DNA of 10,822 bases, taken from assembly GCA_949746285.1 (NCBI GenBank), contig CATJZH010000054.1, positions 1 through 10,822 on the forward strand, in the 5' to 3' direction. Source of the stretch: an uncultured Clostridia bacterium (lineage in GTDB: Bacteria > Bacillota > Clostridia > TANB77 > CAG-508). Both the position numbers and the translations under genes were made by a program. Positions 7,427 through 10,822 of this stretch are shown here, piece after piece. The first letter of the stretch is position 1, and each line of letters starts with the position of its first letter. The notes beneath the pieces were generated by a model that was not told the origin of the DNA, did not search any database, and was given only the letters and a program-made list of their open reading frames with translations.

Positions 7427-7469
7427 AAAAAAGACAGGTTTGGCTCTAGGAACCAAACCTGTCTTTTTT
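7427..7469. terminator. strong bidirectional rho-independent terminator
   Basis: A perfect 17-bp stem pairs 7427-7443 with 7453-7469 (core GACAGGTTTGG/CCAAACCTGTC) around a 9-base loop. It ends in a T-run at 7464-7469, with an A-run on the left arm. It lies between convergent ymdB and the TPM-domain gene and can terminate both. Confidence 0.95.
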
Positions 7470-7479
7470 GAGGTCAAAA

Positions 7480-8022
7480 TTACTCTTCTAGAATTAAATC
7501 TGTAAACTTGATTAATTCTTTTTTCCACTTTTCTCCGTTTTTGCTTTCATCGATTTTATCTATGATATGCTTTATTCCAGAATCGCTTATTACAGTATCG
7601 GCTAAATCACCTATAGCATAATAAGTTGTATTGCTATACCAAGCAGTTGGCACAATAATAAGAATATGTGCTTCATCATCAAATAACTTGTAATACTCAT
7701 CAACTGCTTTTGAATCGGACCAAGATTTGTCTGAAGACATAACAACTACTTGTACATTTGTTTTTTCATGTAAGTAGGTCAAGCCTTCAACAAGATCTTT
7801 GGAGTTGTGGAAATATTCCTCTTTATCTATTAAATATTGAGGATATTTGCTGAAGCTACCTTCCAAAGGTTTTTTCCCTGTATATGAATTGTGGGAAATA
7901 ATTGCAATTCCTATAGCAATAAGGATAGCAATTACAAGTACAGGTGTTGGAATAGGGCCGCCGCCTCCGCTATACCGTGAATGTGAATAGTGACTACCGC
8001 CACAGTGACCTCCGTGAGCCAT
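7480..8022 (-). CDS. TPM-like domain membrane protein with His/Gly/Ser-rich N-terminus
   Basis: The 180-residue product starts with an unusual His/Gly/Ser/Tyr-rich tail (MAHGGHCGGSHYSHSRYSGG, residues 1-20). A single transmembrane segment follows (about 24-43), then a domain resembling the TPM_phosphatase fold: a helix, a strand VQVVVMSS, a helix containing AVDEYYKLF, a strand HILIIVP, then YYAIGDLA and an ending helix (about 60-170). TPM proteins are thought to act in photosystem repair in plants and have unknown roles in many bacterial membrane proteins. Usually the domain precedes the membrane helix or Gly-rich tail, so this order is reversed. The likely topology is tail inside and domain outside. 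The His/Cys-rich tail could bind metal, which is inference only. The ATG at 8022 has AGGAG (minus strand, 8032-8036) 9 bases upstream. Confidence 0.7.
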   Translation of the reverse strand: MAHGGHCGGSHYSHSRYSGGGGPIPTPVLVIAILIAIGIAIISHNSYTGKKPLEGSFSKYPQYLIDKEEYFHNSKDLVEGLTYLHEKTNVQVVVMSSDKSWSDSKAVDEYYKLFDDEAHILIIVPTAWYSNTTYYAIGDLADTVISDSGIKHIIDKIDESKNGEKWKKELIKFTDLILEE

Positions 8023-8078
8023 AATTATGCTCTCCTCTCTTTAAGATATTCATTGTAAAAAACTACCAATGTAACTTA

Positions 8079-8107
8079 ATTATAGCATTTTTTGGACTTT
8101 TTTTCAA
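8079..8107 (-). promoter_or_regulatory. promoter of the TPM-domain gene
   Basis: On the minus strand TTGAAA (8102-8107) and TATAAT (8079-8084) are exactly 17 bases apart, with TG in the extended -10 position (TGCTATAAT). Downstream of the -10 box an imperfect nested inverted repeat (TTAAG/CTTAA 8041-8045 with 8075-8079; CATTG/CAATG 8051-8055 with 8067-8071) lies in the leader. Confidence 0.85.
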
Positions 8108-8167
8108 ATAGATAAACTTGATTGAAAGTTTGTAATTAAATTTATTAAAATAATTAACATTTACATA

Positions 8168-8196
8168 TTGACAAAAAAGATAAATCGTAATAAATT
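8168..8196 (+). promoter_or_regulatory. possible promoter of the GH13 gene
   Basis: A consensus TTGACA (8168-8173) is followed after 17 bases by TAAATT (8191-8196), a 4-of-6 match to the -10 box. A small hairpin in the leader, AAAACA/TGTTTT at 8204-8219 followed by T residues, looks like a weak attenuator. No clear catabolite-control site was seen. Confidence 0.5.
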
Positions 8197-8274
8197 ATGA
8201 GAGAAAACAGAAATGTTTTTTTATTATAGATGAAACATGTAAATCGTTGCTTTATAATTAAGGAGGGTTTATTA

Positions 8275-10110
8275 ATGCAACTAGGCAACAAAATGATTTT
8301 TATCAAGTACAATTCTCCTATTAAGACAGGAGAAACGATGAAAATTACATTACGGCTTAGCAATAGCTTTGGCTTTGCTAATGATTTAAAAGTTATGTTT
8401 AATAGGTATGGAGAAGCTCCAGGAGGAGAAAAAAACTGTTATTTGGTATATAATGAAATTTTTTCAACACCTACCAAAAGCGTGTTTGAAGGAGAAGTAA
8501 TATTTGATTCGCCTGGATATAGAACTTTTTATATAGAGCTCAAACTTAATAATCAGACGAAGAAAATAGAATATAATAATCAAACTGAAGAATTAGTAAT
8601 TGTAGATTCTTTTGAATTCAATTTTTTTGAGCAGTTTGTTTATTTAGCTTCTTTTAAAACACCAAATTGGGTAAAAGGCGGAATAATGTATCAAATTTAT
8701 GTAGATACATTTTGTGCTAAGGATATCCCAGAACACTTAAAAGAAAAAGTTGTATCTTGGGAAACTTATCCAAAATGGAGGGCAGATGAAGATGGAGAAT
8801 ACCGGAATAATCAGTGGTATGGTGGCAATTTAAAAGGAATTATAGCAAAATTACCATATATAAAATCTCTTGGTGTAACTGTAATTTATTTAACTCCAGT
8901 TTTTAAAAGTCCATCGTCAAATAGGTATGATATTGAGGATTATGAGGAAATAGATGAATTGGTGGGAACGTGGGAAGATTATGAGAAACTTAGTCAAAAA
9001 GCAAATAAAATGGGAATCAAACTCGTTCAAGACCAAGTTTTTAATCATTCCTCATCAGAAAATCCACTATTAAAAGAAAATCCTGATATGTATGATTGGG
9101 AAATCCCATATTCTAAACCAAAATGTTGGTGGGGATATGAAAATTTAGTAGAATTTAATAAATATCATAATAGATATTTTGAATATTTTACTAAAATTAC
9201 TATAATGTATCTGAAGTATATGAATGGATTTAGATTTGATGTGGCAGATAATTTGCCAGATCATGTTTTAAAATATTTTAGAAACATTTCAAATGGAGCA
9301 TATCTTTTAGGAGAAGTATGGAAAAACGCCATAACGGGCGAATATAGAGGATTTTTAGAAGGCGATGAGCTAGATGGAGTAATGAATTACCAGTTTGGAA
9401 ATTCAATTCATCGATATGTTAGATGGGGAAATCCAAAAAATTACAAAGATATAGTAGAAAATATATGTAATTTATATCCACCTGAGGCATTAGATGTGTC
9501 TCCAATTTTTCTCTCATCTCATGATACACCAAGAATTCCAAACATCTTAGTAGGAAATTTTATGAAAGAAAGTTTGGAGTTTGAGAATGTTTGGGATATG
9601 GAAAAATCACAATATTGGTATGATGGAGATAGATTTAATACTGAGAAATTTAGAAAATGGGAATTTGATAATGATTTTATTCCTAAAGAAAAACAAGAAT
9701 TAGCGATTAAGTTACAAAAAATTGCTGTATTTCTTCAGTATACACTTCCAGGATTACCATCAATTTTTGCTGGTGATGAGGTAGGGGCTACAGGATATAA
9801 AGACCCGTTTAACAGAAAGCCATTTCCAAGTAAAATAAACAAAGATATATATGAGTTTTATGTAAAGATGGGAGAATTTAGAATACAAAATAGAAAGACG
9901 TTTTCTGTATCAAAGAATTTTAAAATTTTTGAAATAAGCGATAAGAAATTAATTTACAAAAGAGGACGCTTTTTATTTATTGTAAACAGATCCCCACACG
10001 AAATATTTATAAAACATAACTTGAAAAAATCCGTATTTGTAGTTTCAACAGAGGAAGTGAAAAAAAGACATGTATTACCTGCATACAGTGCAGTAGTAAT
10101 AAAGTTTTGA
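8275..10110 (+). CDS. cytoplasmic GH13 (alpha-amylase family) glycosidase
   Basis: The 611-residue enzyme belongs to the alpha-amylase clan, acting on alpha-glucans such as maltodextrins, pullulan-type or cyclodextrin substrates. An N-terminal beta-rich domain (about 1-125) precedes the catalytic barrel, which starts near GGIMYQIYVDTF. All four conserved regions are visible: region I DQVFNH at 253-258, region II FRFDVADN with nucleophile Asp322, region III GEVWK with acid/base Glu347, and region IV SSHDTPR with Asp417. A C-terminal beta domain completes the protein. There is no signal peptide, so it works inside the cell on imported or stored glucans. Neopullulanase, cyclomaltodextrinase or amylase-like subfamilies all fit, and the exact specificity cannot be read. 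The start is the ATG at 8275, because AGGAGGG (8261-8267) sits just upstream. An earlier in-frame ATG at 8230 lacks such a site. Confidence 0.9.
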   Translation: MQLGNKMIFIKYNSPIKTGETMKITLRLSNSFGFANDLKVMFNRYGEAPGGEKNCYLVYNEIFSTPTKSVFEGEVIFDSPGYRTFYIELKLNNQTKKIEYNNQTEELVIVDSFEFNFFEQFVYLASFKTPNWVKGGIMYQIYVDTFCAKDIPEHLKEKVVSWETYPKWRADEDGEYRNNQWYGGNLKGIIAKLPYIKSLGVTVIYLTPVFKSPSSNRYDIEDYEEIDELVGTWEDYEKLSQKANKMGIKLVQDQVFNHSSSENPLLKENPDMYDWEIPYSKPKCWWGYENLVEFNKYHNRYFEYFTKITIMYLKYMNGFRFDVADNLPDHVLKYFRNISNGAYLLGEVWKNAITGEYRGFLEGDELDGVMNYQFGNSIHRYVRWGNPKNYKDIVENICNLYPPEALDVSPIFLSSHDTPRIPNILVGNFMKESLEFENVWDMEKSQYWYDGDRFNTEKFRKWEFDNDFIPKEKQELAIKLQKIAVFLQYTLPGLPSIFAGDEVGATGYKDPFNRKPFPSKINKDIYEFYVKMGEFRIQNRKTFSVSKNFKIFEISDKKLIYKRGRFLFIVNRSPHEIFIKHNLKKSVFVVSTEEVKKRHVLPAYSAVVIKF

Positions 10111-10128
10111 TCACAAATTATTCTAGAT

Positions 10129-10163
10129 GCAATGGGAGTCGCTTTGGCGGCTCTTTGCTTTTT
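10129..10163 (+). terminator. terminator of the GH13 gene
   Basis: A 7-bp stem, GAGTCGC (10136-10142) with GCGGCTC (10147-10153, one G-T), is capped by TTTG. GCAA/TTGC pairing (10129-10132 with 10155-10158) extends it. It is followed by a T-rich run at 10159-10163. Confidence 0.75.
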
Positions 10164-10164
10164 C

Positions 10165-10200
10165 ATATAATAGGAAATTGCTCCGCAATTCCTATTATAT
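10165..10200 (+). repeat. long hairpin 1 of the intergenic cluster
   Basis: Inverted repeat of 16 bp: 10165-10181 pairs with 10185-10200 (core AATAGGAA..TTGC / GCAATTCCTATT), with one extra A in the left arm and a TCC loop. Such repeats often occur in multiple copies in genomes, but only one copy is visible here. Confidence 0.75.
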
Positions 10201-10217
10201 AAAGCCTTCGGCAACTT

Positions 10218-10250
10218 TGTACACAATTTTACTTACGTAAAATTGGTACA
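10218..10250 (+). repeat. long hairpin 2 of the intergenic cluster
   Basis: Inverted repeat of 14 bp: 10218-10232 pairs with 10237-10250 (TGTAC..CAATTTTAC / GTAAAATTGGTACA), with one extra A in the left arm and a TTAC loop. A small GCC-TTC-GGC hairpin (10204-10212) lies just before it. Confidence 0.75.
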
Positions 10251-10251
10251 C

Positions 10252-10318
10252 GAACAAAGACGAGGACATTTGCAATAAGTTTTGTCTTTTGCAATTTTCA
10301 TAATGTCCTCTTTTGTTC
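10252..10318 (+). repeat. long hairpin 3 of the intergenic cluster, with internal TTGCAA pair
   Basis: GAACAAA (10252-10258) pairs with TTTGTTC (10312-10318), and GAGGACATT (10262-10270) pairs with AATGTCCTC (10302-10310). Further in, TTGCAA at 10270-10275 can pair with TTGCAA at 10289-10294. It is the last of the hairpins before the spoVS promoter region. It may be a terminator, a repeat element or part of a small RNA. Confidence 0.65.
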
Positions 10319-10331
10319 AAAACTAACTAAA

Positions 10332-10526
10332 ATCGACAATTAATTATAACAACATAAAATGCTTGACACAAGATGACAATATCTGCCAAAACACTAGAGA
10401 CAGTGTCGAAAAAGCACATTCAAAACTTCAAAAACTTCCTCAAAAAATATAGACACATTTTTGAAAACGATGTAAAATAATTTCATCGAAACACAAGATA
10501 AAATAAAAATAATAGGAGGAAGAAAA
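10332..10526 (+). promoter_or_regulatory. spoVS control region with Spo0A box and candidate promoters
   Basis: An exact 7-base Spo0A-box core, TGTCGAA, is at 10404-10410. A one-mismatch copy (TGTCGAT, minus strand) is at 10332-10338. Two candidate sigma-A promoters are TCGACA (10333-10338), 16 bases, TAAAAT (10355-10360), and TAGACA (10450-10455), 17 bases, TAAAAT (10473-10478). The second promoter's -10 lies inside an imperfect hairpin (CGATG 10468-10472 with CATCG 10484-10488). A tandem repeat AAAACTTC occurs at 10412-10419 and 10421-10428. AGGAGG at 10514-10519 is the spoVS ribosome binding site. Spo0A control fits a sporulation gene but is inferred from the motif alone. Confidence 0.55.
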
Positions 10527-10822
10527 ATGGAAGTTTTAAAAATTTCATCAAAATCAAACCCAAATTCAGTTGCAGGAGCAATTGCTGGGTTGGTAAAAGA
10601 AAGTACAAGAGCAGAAATGCAAGCAATAGGAGCTGGAGCTTTGAATCAAGCAATAAAAGCAGTTGCAATAGCAAGAGGTTTTGTAGCACCATCAGGTGTA
10701 GATTTAGTTTGTATTCCTGCATTTGCAGAAGTTCAAGTGGAAGGAGAAGATAGAACAGGAATAAAACTAATTCTTCAAAATCCCACCAACATTTTGGAAT
10801 TGTATATGGCACTTTCCACTCA
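10527..10822 (+). CDS. spoVS: stage V sporulation protein S, 3' end replaced or cut by the window edge
   Basis: SpoVS is a small Alba-like protein, about 86 residues in Bacillus, needed for spore coat assembly and septation control during sporulation. Residues 1-83 match it almost throughout: MEVLKISSKSNPNSVAGA at the start, then AIGAGALNQAIKAVAIARGF and APSGVDLVCIPAF. The family normally ends just after IKLI with V-E-P-R and a stop. Here the frame reads IKLIL then QNPTNILELYMALST with no stop before the window ends. The bases from about 10765 on match, on the opposite strand, a GH13 gene, so the true spoVS sequence ends near 10775 and the rest is foreign. The ATG at 10527 has AGGAGG 7 bases upstream. 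Gene identity is very likely; the 3' end is unreliable. Confidence 0.88.
   Translation, partial: MEVLKISSKSNPNSVAGAIAGLVKESTRAEMQAIGAGALNQAIKAVAIARGFVAPSGVDLVCIPAFAEVQVEGEDRTGIKLILQNPTNILELYMALST
10765..10822 (-). pseudogene. inverted fragment of a second GH13 gene
   Basis: Read on the minus strand from 10821, the frame gives E-W-K-V-P-Y-T-I-P-K-C-W-W-D-F-E-E-L-V. This aligns without gaps to residues 274-292 of the window's GH13 enzyme (D-W-E-I-P-Y-S-K-P-K-C-W-W-G-Y-E-N-L-V), with 11 of 19 identical and most others conservative. The DNA is similar but not identical to 9094-9150, so it is not a copy of that gene but a paralogue or a homologous gene from elsewhere. The homology stops near 10765, in the middle of the catalytic domain, where spoVS begins. 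It is either a truncated gene remnant or a chimeric assembly join. Confidence 0.7.

Noticed and set aside
8230..8232. ATG as the GH13 start
   Set aside because: No ribosome binding site precedes it; the AGGAGGG lies between it and the better ATG at 8275, and the extra 15 residues add no recognisable feature.
10165..10318. CRISPR array
   Set aside because: The repeats are inverted hairpins of different sequence, not evenly spaced direct repeats, and no cas gene is present.
10363..10391. TTGACA as a -35 box of a spoVS promoter
   Set aside because: Nothing like a -10 box is found 16 to 18 bases downstream.
10483..10812. Minus-strand Leu-rich frame as one real gene
   Set aside because: Only its first ~16 residues resemble a protein (GH13); the Leu-rich remainder is the antisense of spoVS and its upstream region, so the open frame is an accident of the join.

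Overview
The window is very AT-rich DNA with strong AGGAGG-type ribosome binding sites and sigma-A-like promoters. A sporulation gene (spoVS), a dapL-type lysine-pathway aminotransferase and a ymdB homologue are all present. This points to an anaerobic, spore-forming (or recently spore-forming) Firmicute of the class Clostridia, probably a gut-type lineage. Species cannot be read from the sequence. No tRNA, rRNA, CRISPR array or transposase was found.

Layout. Positions 29-200 hold a compact multi-branched RNA-like structure (nested stems 49-58/191-200, 67-76/175-183 and 80-90/167-174, plus internal hairpins). It lies directly upstream of a four-helix membrane protein gene (244-774). A bidirectional terminator (777-802) separates this gene from a convergent gene of unknown function (859-1542, minus). 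From a divergent promoter region the plus strand carries holA (DNA polymerase III delta, 1679-2695) and a DUF3137 membrane protein (2708-3640). Next come dapL (3817-5049), guaB (5135-6640) and ymdB (6653-7423), with recognisable promoters before dapL and guaB. ymdB ends at a strong bidirectional terminator. A minus-strand TPM-domain membrane protein (7480-8022) and a plus-strand cytoplasmic GH13 glycosidase (8275-10110) follow. A run of hairpins (10136-10318) then leads to the promoter region and start of spoVS (10527 onward), where the window ends.

Most of the plus-strand genes are housekeeping: replication clamp loading (holA), lysine and cell-wall diaminopimelate synthesis (dapL), GMP synthesis (guaB), and a cyclic-nucleotide phosphodiesterase with developmental roles in Bacillus (ymdB). 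In Bacillus ymdB and spoVS are neighbours. Here about 3.1 kb carrying the TPM and GH13 genes lies between them. spoVS is preceded by an exact Spo0A-box core (TGTCGAA), as suits a sporulation gene.

The most notable points are these. (1) The 5' structured RNA candidate. (2) A guaB product that matches the Tritrichomonas foetus type of IMP dehydrogenase in diagnostic segments and even in residue numbering. (3) The hairpin cluster before spoVS. (4) The last ~55 bases: spoVS loses its normal C-terminal end and runs into an inverted fragment of a second GH13 gene, joined at a short shared sequence. That is either a genuine rearrangement or, more likely, a chimeric or mis-assembled contig end.
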